The position numbers and the translations under genes were made by a program. A DNA stretch of 53,581 bases. It comes from an uncultured bacterium (GTDB lineage Bacteria; Zixibacteria; MSB-5A5; CAIYYT01). This document shows, piece by piece, positions 47,226 through 53,581 of this stretch. Numbering within the stretch: the first letter of the stretch is position 1; the number at the start of each line of letters is the position of its first letter. The stretch covers positions 1 to 53,581 of the forward strand of contig CAIYYT010000250.1 of NCBI GenBank assembly GCA_903930455.1. Direction: 5' to 3'. The notes below the pieces were generated by a model that saw nothing but the letters and a program-made list of their open reading frames with translations, had not been told where the DNA came from and searched no databases.

Positions 47226-49145
47226 CTATTCCCCTTTAGTGATCGTAATTCCCCAGCGTTGCGGATTGTTGGGGGGATCGGAGTTCCAGTTGCCAAAAGA
47301 GTGGCTGTCGTCGGAGACGAAACGCGCGCGGTATTTGCCGGCGTCAAGCATAACGTAAGTATCAACCAGCCGATTTTTATCCGCGCCTCCCGCCCACTTG
47401 CTTCTCCGGTAGGTCATTTCCCACACGATATCATCATCGGCGGCATTCTCGATCCAGCCGTAGTCAGCCATGTCGCTGCCAGAACCCTCTCCCAGACAGA
47501 CCACATGGACGCGCGTCGGTTTGTCGAGGACAAAGACTTGCGACTCGTCGGCGTCATCTCCGACATAGGTTATCTTCGCCAGCACATTGGCTGACGCTGT
47601 CTCTTTCGGTAACTGCTTGATGATTGTCGGATCGAAGGACTTGCTGGTGGCAAAAATGCTGATTCCATAGTTCTTCTGATCGTAGGGTGGCCCTGAGTTC
47701 CAGTCGCCGTAGGCGTGTGAGTCATCGGTAACATAGCCAAGCACGTAATTCCCCGCAGTCAGATGCACGATGTCATCAAAATCGCGGTTTTTCGAAGCGC
47801 CCCCGGCGTGATGTGTATTGCGCTCGGTCATCTCCCAATAGAGATCTTCGTCCCCCACACGTTCGATCCAGCCATAGTCAGCAAAGGCGTCGCTACTTTC
47901 GCCATACTCGCCGATTGCGTAAACGCGGACATCGCAGTCCTTGGCGACATGGAACGGTATGGTCTCAAAGAAATCATTATCGGCGCGGACGATGGCAATC
48001 AAAGCCGCCTGAGAATAGGTATCCTGATAGGGTTTGACATACTTGAGATCGTCCTTGCGGAGAGCATTGACACGGATGCCATAAGCCTGCGGATTATAAG
48101 GGGGTGCCGCATTCCAATCGTCGTATGTGTGAGAGTCGTCAGTGACGTAGTACAACAGGTAGTTGCCTTTGGGCAGATCCAGCCGTTCGGTCACCAGTTT
48201 ATTCTTTTCGGCGCCTCCAGCCGGATCGGTGGTAGCTTCGGTCATCGACCAGACGCGCTTACGTGTGTCAGCATTGACAATCCAGCCGTAATCGGCGAAA
48301 TCGTCGGCCATTCCGGCGTTTTCGCCCAAGGCTGTGATTTCGACCTGCATCGGCTGAGCCAAACTGAATCCTTTTGAAGCATAAAGGTTATTTTCCGGTT
48401 GAAGAATCTCGGCGATAACTCTGTCGGAGTTGTACGCGCACTCAATGCGGGAGATATCTTTGGCATCGCTGGTGATCTCAAGGGAATATTCTTTAATGAT
48501 TTCATCGGACACATCGCTATCACTCAGGTCGAATACATCACCGTTGATGACAATCCTGTTGGAAGGATCACTGGAGTCGGTCTTGCCCTTTTGTTCTTTC
48601 AGCTTGGCCTTCTGTTTCTCCAATTCTTTTTTCTGATCTTCAAGCTTGGCCTTCTGCTTTTCCAATTCATCTTTTTGGTCGCTAAGATCGCTAAGATTGA
48701 TCTTGAGCTTCTCTAACGCCTTTCCCAAACCGCTCAGATCAAACGAAAAGCCGGATATCGTTGAGGGGGAACCGGCGTAGAAATAGACTTCATAATCCCC
48801 CGGCTCTAACTCTTGCGTGCTTTGATACTCGCGCAGATACTTATCGCGTTTGTAGCGGTCGGTGTTGTCGATCGTCATTTCCCAAACCGGACTGAGTGAC
48901 CCGGAACGGATAATCCAACTGTAGGCTGCCATCTGGTCGCGGTTAAATGCCGACAAAGCGCCAACGGCGTGGATGTCGATCGATGTCGGTTTTGTCACTC
49001 GGAAGGCTCGGCAGAACAATTCACCTTGGTGAAAGCCGTCAATCAGGAGGATGCGGTCTTTTGCATATGTTGTAGCTGTAGATAGAATAAGAAGGGTAGC
49101 GAAAACGAGTGAACCGAGGCGTCTGCAATCAAGAGCTGTCAGCAT
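47226..49145 (-). CDS. Secreted protein with four tandem beta-rich repeats and a coiled coil
   Basis: The 639-residue product has a signal peptide (LVFATLLILSTATTYA). A degenerate first repeat (about 30-135, YSWIIRS, VWEMTIDN) precedes a Lys/Glu/Gln coiled coil (about 140-190) and three clear repeats of 135-140 residues. Each repeat reads DYGWI, then a WEMT motif, then AGGAxKNR, then a DDSHxxxxWN segment ending YGI or WGI. The DDSH motifs lie at about 341, 480 and 618. I do not recognise this domain. The conserved aspartates and histidine suggest a metal or ligand site. It follows the PfkB gene by 12 bases on the same strand. Confidence 0.75.
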   Translation of the reverse strand: MLTALDCRRLGSLVFATLLILSTATTYAKDRILLIDGFHQGELFCRAFRVTKPTSIDIHAVGALSAFNRDQMAAYSWIIRSGSLSPVWEMTIDNTDRYKRDKYLREYQSTQELEPGDYEVYFYAGSPSTISGFSFDLSGLGKALEKLKINLSDLSDQKDELEKQKAKLEDQKKELEKQKAKLKEQKGKTDSSDPSNRIVINGDVFDLSDSDVSDEIIKEYSLEITSDAKDISRIECAYNSDRVIAEILQPENNLYASKGFSLAQPMQVEITALGENAGMADDFADYGWIVNADTRKRVWSMTEATTDPAGGAEKNKLVTERLDLPKGNYLLYYVTDDSHTYDDWNAAPPYNPQAYGIRVNALRKDDLKYVKPYQDTYSQAALIAIVRADNDFFETIPFHVAKDCDVRVYAIGEYGESSDAFADYGWIERVGDEDLYWEMTERNTHHAGGASKNRDFDDIVHLTAGNYVLGYVTDDSHAYGDWNSGPPYDQKNYGISIFATSKSFDPTIIKQLPKETASANVLAKITYVGDDADESQVFVLDKPTRVHVVCLGEGSGSDMADYGWIENAADDDIVWEMTYRRSKWAGGADKNRLVDTYVMLDAGKYRARFVSDDSHSFGNWNSDPPNNPQRWGITITKGE

Positions 49146-49157
49146 AATCCCGCCAGA

Positions 49158-50138
49158 TTAAATGTTCCTCTTTGAGTTACGTAAATTGTCACCGGAAGTT
49201 TCAGTTCGCCCCTTCTTAGAAAATGCAGCCAGATCGACCTCGAAGAAATCGTTGAGACCGACACGCCAGCTTGCCAGCTTAGTAGCATAGCTCGCGGCAA
49301 CAACCTCGCTGCCGGTCGTAAGATAATTGGCGATAAATCCCGCCGAGAAGATGTCGCCGCAGCCCGTAGTGTCTGTGACTTGGGCGACACGAGGAGCTGG
49401 AATCGATCTAAATCGAATGGTTGCACCTAACCGTTGCATTATGAAACAACCCAGAGAACCGCGTGTGACTATCAAGCAGCGGGTGCGGTCGAGCTTCCGT
49501 TTCAGGAAGTCGGTACAAGATATCTCGTCGGCCTTGTGACCGCTAAGAAGTTCGAATTCCAGTTCATTCATTTGCGCAATATCGGCACAGTCCAGATACT
49601 CCTTCCAGTCGACTGGACGTCGCAAAAAGCGGCTGCCGTCACGATGTCGCCCCAGAGTGCGGGAGTGAAAATCCATGTAGATATTCCCCTCACACCGACC
49701 GCGCAACCAACACAGATTTCTGCGGCTGATGTCTGCGCCGGAGATAAAATTGATTAGGATCAACTTTGCATCGACAACTGTCTGCAACTGCCCACGACTT
49801 ACTCCACCGACCCAGCCTTTGAGAACCTCGGTTTTATTGGCCGCGTCCCGGTAACGCAAAATACAGTGATTGTTGGGCTTTGCGACAGTACGCACTCCCT
49901 GCAATTCGAGCCGGGCAAATTGCGCCAGCCTGTTTAATATCTGCTGCGAGCAGTCCCTGCCAACGTTCGTAACGGGACAAACTGTGATTCCGGAAGGAGA
50001 CAGTGCCGAGAGCGCTGCCAGATTGTACAGGATACCGCCGTATCCTTCATGACGGCTGCCGTCGGCGCGCGTAACCGTGTCGCGATTGATCGTGCCAATG
50101 ACGGCAATCTTGCGGTTGCGCCCATTCCGATTGGCCAT
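49158..50138 (-). CDS. PfkB-family carbohydrate/nucleoside kinase
   Basis: This ribokinase-like protein has 326 residues from ATG 50138. Features are the N-terminal GTINRDTVTRADG, a glycine pair in the GYGGILYNLAAL segment and the second signature DTTGCGDIFSAGFI with the catalytic Asp. It would phosphorylate a sugar or similar alcohol with ATP. The substrate is not clear, and an ADP-heptose or nucleoside pathway is possible. The frame is open further upstream, but that part would overlap the divergent glycosyltransferase gene and lacks family resemblance. The intergenic distance is about 100 bases. Confidence 0.82.
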   Translation of the reverse strand: MANRNGRNRKIAVIGTINRDTVTRADGSRHEGYGGILYNLAALSALSPSGITVCPVTNVGRDCSQQILNRLAQFARLELQGVRTVAKPNNHCILRYRDAANKTEVLKGWVGGVSRGQLQTVVDAKLILINFISGADISRRNLCWLRGRCEGNIYMDFHSRTLGRHRDGSRFLRRPVDWKEYLDCADIAQMNELEFELLSGHKADEISCTDFLKRKLDRTRCLIVTRGSLGCFIMQRLGATIRFRSIPAPRVAQVTDTTGCGDIFSAGFIANYLTTGSEVVAASYATKLASWRVGLNDFFEVDLAAFSKKGRTETSGDNLRNSKRNI

Positions 50139-50241
50139 GTTGTCAATTACGCTCTCATCCGAGCGCGACGCAACAGCGATTGTCAATTCCTGCCACCTGC
50201 GCGGTTGACTTCTTGGCGACCTGCGATTATCGTAAGTCAGC

Positions 50242-51378
50242 ATGAAACTTGGATACGATGGCAAACGCGCGGTCTTTAACATGACCGGGCTGGGCAACTA
50301 CAGCCGGACGTTGCTACGTTCGCTTAGTCTGTACTATCCCGACAACCAGTATTTCCTTTACACTCCCGCGTATGAGCATAACCAGCGGTTGGACTTCTTG
50401 CGGCAGTCGACCAACATCTCCGTGCGTACACCACAAACTCTAATGTCCCGTTCCTGCAAGCCGCTCTGGCGCAGCTATCTGGTCACCCATGATTTGGAGA
50501 ACGACGGGATAGAGCTCTTCCATGGCTTAAGCAACGAGTTGCCTTATGCGGTCAAACGTTCCGGAGTCAAATCGATCGTGACCATTCATGACCTGATTTT
50601 TTTGCGCTACCCCGAGCTATACCCACGTCTTGATCGCAAGATTTACCGCTCCAAAGTCAACTATGCTTGTCGAGCTGCCGACCGGATTGTGGCAGTCAGC
50701 GAGCAAACGCGGCAGGACATTATCGGGTTTCTTGATGTCGACCCGGCACGGATCAAGGTTGTTTACCAGTGTTGCGACCCGATCTTCTACCAAGTCGCGG
50801 ACGAAGCATACAAGCGACAAGTGCGTGAAAAGCACCGTCTGCCTTCACAATACCTATTGTACGTTGGAACTATAGAACGCCGGAAGAACCTACTGGGCAT
50901 AATCAAGGCGCTGCCGTTACTCGAACACGGTCTTGAGGCGCATCTCGTCATTATCGGACGCGGCCGAGGTTACAAAGAAGAAGTGTTGGCCTACGTTCAA
51001 GCACACGGGCTGACCGCGCGCGTTCATTTCTTAACCGATATCGCTTTCGCCGATTTCCCGGCGATTTACCAGATGGCGTCGGCATTCGTGTTGCCGTCGC
51101 TATTTGAGGGTTTCGGCATTCCGATTACTGAAGCGCTTTGGAGTAATTGCCCGGTGATAACTTCGGTGGGTGGGTGTTTTGCCGAGGCCGGCGGTCCATC
51201 AAGCATCTATATCGATCCCGAAGATGATGCCGCGCTGGCGAATGCGATAATGCAAGTGCTGGAAGATGGCGATCTTGCGAAAAAAATGCGCGCGGATGGG
51301 TATGCGTATGTGCAACGCTTTCGCGATGAAACGACCGCTGCGGTGATGATGGGGCTATATCAAGAAATTATCTCGTAA
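50242..51378 (+). CDS. Glycosyltransferase, GT4 family (group 1)
   Basis: The 378-residue product has a GT-B fold. Its N-terminal half starts KLGYDGKRAVFNMTGLGNYSR and contains TIHDLIFLRYPELYP. The C-terminal donor-binding half has LLYVGTIERRKNLLGIIKALP, then VFLTD-like HFLTDIAF, FVLPSLFEGFGIPITEAL and a nucleotide-sugar glutamate in that E-x7-E-type segment. It probably adds a sugar to a lipid-linked or protein acceptor during surface polysaccharide synthesis. It is divergent from the PfkB gene. Confidence 0.9.
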   Translation: MKLGYDGKRAVFNMTGLGNYSRTLLRSLSLYYPDNQYFLYTPAYEHNQRLDFLRQSTNISVRTPQTLMSRSCKPLWRSYLVTHDLENDGIELFHGLSNELPYAVKRSGVKSIVTIHDLIFLRYPELYPRLDRKIYRSKVNYACRAADRIVAVSEQTRQDIIGFLDVDPARIKVVYQCCDPIFYQVADEAYKRQVREKHRLPSQYLLYVGTIERRKNLLGIIKALPLLEHGLEAHLVIIGRGRGYKEEVLAYVQAHGLTARVHFLTDIAFADFPAIYQMASAFVLPSLFEGFGIPITEALWSNCPVITSVGGCFAEAGGPSSIYIDPEDDAALANAIMQVLEDGDLAKKMRADGYAYVQRFRDETTAAVMMGLYQEIIS

Positions 51379-51394
51379 ATCGGCGTGCTGCCAT

Positions 51395-51736
51395 CTAACC
51401 GAAATTCGGATTTACGTTAGAGTCACGCTGCTCTTGTAACGAAAAACGGATGACGGTCTGTAGGCCGACACGAATCAAGTCGTTGTCTTTCAACAGTGTT
51501 TGCTCGGCTTTTACTCCGTTGATCGTCGAGCCGTTACGTGACAGATTGGTGAACAAAAAGGCATCCCCACGGCGGATAACCGCAAAGTGCTCGCGACTGA
51601 CTGCGGAATCATCGTCAGATAAGACAAAATCGCATTCGTCCTCAGAGCGCCCGACCCGAAATTGCACGGCGTCGGTAGTAAACTGACGCCCCTTGTCCGG
51701 ACCTTCCTCGACTATGAGCAATGGCTTAAGTGGCAT
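51395..51736 (-). CDS. FHA domain protein
   Basis: The 113-residue product is essentially one forkhead-associated domain, which binds phosphothreonine peptides. The conserved positions are GRS at about 29-31, SREHFAVI and NLSRNGSTINGV. There is no additional domain or membrane segment. It lies convergent to the glycosyltransferase gene with 16 bases between. A partner kinase is not visible in the window. Confidence 0.88.
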   Translation of the reverse strand: MPLKPLLIVEEGPDKGRQFTTDAVQFRVGRSEDECDFVLSDDDSAVSREHFAVIRRGDAFLFTNLSRNGSTINGVKAEQTLLKDNDLIRVGLQTVIRFSLQEQRDSNVNPNFG

Positions 51737-52035
51737 AGGTAGCTATTGTAACCACCTACCGCTTCGAAATCAACGAATTTCTGGTGATGGTATCTGTCGA
51801 ACCGAAAAGCAGCCAATGTCAATCACTTGCCGGCAAAGATCGCGGCCTTTTTGCCGATCTAATTATCTAGGGACTCGAACGAGGCAACAGCCTGTGGAGC
51901 ACGATCAAGCTCGATGCAGGCAGGCGGAGATCCGGCAATGGGAAAGGACGCAGCAGCCTTCCGGAAATAGTTGACGTACTCAACGAAAATCGCAAATCAC
52001 CTTTACAGGATAAGGGAAGATAGCGGAGTATGTGA
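51737..52035. other. Intergenic region with several possible RNA hairpins
   Basis: No gene is supported. On the plus strand CGGCAAA/TTTTGCCG lies near 51830-51856. GCCTG (51890-51894) pairs with CAGGC (51917-51921) around an inner GAGC/GCTC. CCGG (51932-51935) and CCGG (51961-51964) enclose GGCAATGGGAAAGGACGCAG-like sequence. GTTGA/TCAAC follows near 51970-51984. It could be a structured leader of the downstream glycosyltransferase gene. A distant resemblance to the c-di-GMP-I core is noted but weak. Confidence 0.3.
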
Positions 52036-52995
52036 ATGAAGAAGGCACATCGGAGGGATATGAAGAAATTGACCTTTATCTGTTTGCCCGGGTTGGACTC
52101 GTTTCTACGGGATATCGCCAGAGCACTGGCGGAAGAGTACGAGGTGCGGGTCAAGGTGAGCAACAATGCGCCGGAGATACGGGCCGCGGTTAACGATACG
52201 GATATCGTATGGCTGGAATGGGCGAACGAAAGCGCCATAACCGCACTGAGCTTGCCGGAAATCATGGGCAAGCGCGTGGTGCTGCGGTTGCACTCATATG
52301 AGGCGTTATCCGGGTACTTGCCACACATTGCTTGGGAGAAGGTGAACACGCTGGTCTGTGTGGCCCCGCACATGGCGGAAATCTGTGAGATGATGCTTCC
52401 GGGGATCGCCAGGCGGGTAAACATGGTGGTTATTCCCAATGGGATTGACCTGGCAAAGCATCCGTTTACGAAGCGCGCAAAAGGGTACAATATCGCCTGG
52501 GTGTGCGATATCAGCCACAAGAAGGGACCGGAACTGGTTCCACAGGTGTTATTACCGTTGACGATAATGGACGATCGGTATCATCTCCATATTGCCGGAG
52601 CATTTCAGGAGCCGCGATATGAGATATACCTGAAACATATGTTCCACAAAATGAGGCTGGAAGAGCATGTCACGTTCCACGGCCACCTGAATGCTGAGCA
52701 GATGGAGGAGTTTTGGCGTAAGCAATATTATATCCTCTCCTGCTCACCGCACGAGGGACACCCCTATAATATCATGGAGGCCATGGCGCGGGGTATCAAG
52801 CCACTCATCCATAACTTTTATGGAGCCGACAAGTTGTATCCATTGGAACTGTTGTGGAACACGACTGCTGATGCGGTTAAGATGGCGAGTGATCGCGGTT
52901 ACGATTCAAAGGCATACCGTGAGCATGTCATTTCCCGCGGCTGGACGCTGGAAGCACAGATGGCAAGCATTCGCCGGATGTTGGAGGAACTGTGA
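52036..52995 (+). CDS. Glycosyltransferase, GT4-like
   Basis: The 319-residue product has a GT-B pattern: an N-terminal part with FICLPGLDSFLRDIARALAE, VVLRLHSYEA and VVIPNGIDLAKHPF, then a donor-binding half with NIAWVCDISHKKGPELVPQ, HLHIAGAFQEPRYEIY, VTFHGHL and SCSPHEGHPYNIMEAMARG. Substrate is unknown. Two starts are possible: ATG 52036 (GGAG nine bases upstream) and ATG 52060 (GGAGG three to four bases upstream). It overlaps the next gene by four bases (GTGA), so the two are co-translated. Confidence 0.85.
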   Translation: MKKAHRRDMKKLTFICLPGLDSFLRDIARALAEEYEVRVKVSNNAPEIRAAVNDTDIVWLEWANESAITALSLPEIMGKRVVLRLHSYEALSGYLPHIAWEKVNTLVCVAPHMAEICEMMLPGIARRVNMVVIPNGIDLAKHPFTKRAKGYNIAWVCDISHKKGPELVPQVLLPLTIMDDRYHLHIAGAFQEPRYEIYLKHMFHKMRLEEHVTFHGHLNAEQMEEFWRKQYYILSCSPHEGHPYNIMEAMARGIKPLIHNFYGADKLYPLELLWNTTADAVKMASDRGYDSKAYREHVISRGWTLEAQMASIRRMLEEL

Positions 52996-53581
52996 AGACG
53001 AATGCGGAGATCGCGGCCTGGTATGACGGGTTCTTGTCCTATATGGAGCGGGATGCAAAGGGAGTGAATCCCCGTCGCGAGCACATGAAAGAGGTGCTGC
53101 ATCAGATACTTCAGCCGGGGACGATCGTGCTGGAGCCGGGATGCGGCATCGGGCTGAACAGCATCTTTATGGCGCGGGAATTGGGGTGTAAGGTGACAGC
53201 GGTTGACATCTCGCCGAAGCTCATCGAGGCGGCTCGAAAGATGCACCCGCACGAGAACATTGAGTATGTGTGCGGGGATTTCGCCGACCAGCGGGACACT
53301 GCGGAATGGCGGCGGAACAAGTACGATTCGGTCGTGCTGTGTGATGTTCTGGAACACATACCGGAAGAGAATCTTAGTGAGTTCATTGATAGTGCGTGTT
53401 TGTATGGGAGTAAATCTGACAACCCCGTTGTTTATGTCAATCTTCCGGCGGAAGACTATCAGAATTTCATAATGCTGAATGCGCCGGGACTCAGACAGAT
53501 AATTGACACGGCAATATCACCGGACATGTTATTACGTATGTTCAAGGGGAACAATCTTCGCCCAATCCACATGAACATCTA
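52992..53581 (+). CDS. Class I SAM-dependent methyltransferase (cut by the window edge)
   Basis: The gene starts at GTG 52992, overlapping the previous stop codon, and stays open for 196 codons to the right edge, so the C-terminus is missing. The Rossmann core is clear: motif I IVLEPGCGIGLNS at about 46-58, VTAVDISPKLIEAA (acidic ribose-binding Asp), motif II CGDFADQ and DSVVLCDVLEHIPEENL. The sequence resembles small-molecule methyltransferases. With glycosyltransferases upstream, methylation of a sugar or lipid intermediate is plausible. Confidence 0.85.
   Translation, partial: MKTNAEIAAWYDGFLSYMERDAKGVNPRREHMKEVLHQILQPGTIVLEPGCGIGLNSIFMARELGCKVTAVDISPKLIEAARKMHPHENIEYVCGDFADQRDTAEWRRNKYDSVVLCDVLEHIPEENLSEFIDSACLYGSKSDNPVVYVNLPAEDYQNFIMLNAPGLRQIIDTAISPDMLLRMFKGNNLRPIHMNI

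Noticed and set aside
51868-51890. tRNA-like T-arm (GGGACTCGAACG on the plus strand)
   Set aside because: The reverse complement has a T-loop-like TTCGAGT, but the flanking bases do not pair and no acceptor, D or anticodon arm can be drawn.

Overview
The window reads as a chromosomal stretch of a Gram-negative bacterium, most likely of the FCB superphylum and probably Zixibacteria-like. This is an inference. It rests on several secreted proteins that end in dockerin-like calcium-binding repeats of the GDANNDG...DVVYLIxYIF type, on lipoprotein signal peptides, on a heptose adenylyltransferase (RfaE2/HldC type, pointing to LPS) and on split glycine dehydrogenase subunits. No rRNA, tRNA, CRISPR array, prophage or complete insertion sequence was seen.

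Layout. 1-497: no convincing gene, with the lon promoter at its right end. 498-8607: housekeeping genes (lon, engB/ysxC, purA), a small secreted protein, an HXXEE membrane protein and a large acyl-CoA synthetase/GNAT protein. 8617-14587: two related secreted proteins, a 2H phosphoesterase, miaB, an HNH endonuclease bracketed by short repeats, an RfaE2-type nucleotidyltransferase and a lipoprotein. 14727-17519 (minus): a two-module beta-helix protein with a dockerin-like tail. 17916-22256: a pepP-type peptidase and accB-pilT-accC. 22269-27573: gcvH-gcvPA, three tandem zinc-ribbon/DUF2007-like paralogues, a thioredoxin-TPR protein with an in-frame UGA, then gcvPB and a terminator. 27814-31209: a large cohesin-like/TSP3/dockerin protein behind a strong sigma70-type promoter, and a SnoaL-like protein. 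31286-43291 (minus): amidohydrolase-CIA30, a DMT transporter with a histidine-rich tail, SecA, and an exopolysaccharide/exosortase operon (LegB-like SDR, epimerase, exosortase, EpsI, UbiA-type phosphoribosyltransferase, lipoprotein). 43561-47187: tandem beta-propeller paralogues and a dockerin-bearing amidase. 47226-50138 (minus): a repeat-rich secreted protein and a PfkB kinase. 50242 to the end: two glycosyltransferases, an FHA protein and a methyltransferase cut by the window edge.

The strongest unusual feature is at 25267-26112. A signal peptide and the N-terminal part of a thioredoxin fold run into a TGA at 25438-25440 and continue in the same frame into the rest of the fold and a TPR-like tail. 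The TGA lies exactly where the first cysteine of the CxxC redox motif belongs, so the motif reads U-V-W-C. This is best explained as a selenoprotein. A stem-loop can be drawn immediately after the UGA. The gene sits with the three zinc-ribbon paralogues inside the glycine cleavage operon, between gcvPA and gcvPB.

A second recurring theme is a family of short intergenic palindromic elements bounded by TAGGTCA and TGACCTA, with internal hairpins, scattered through the intergenic gaps. Two of them flank the HNH endonuclease gene.
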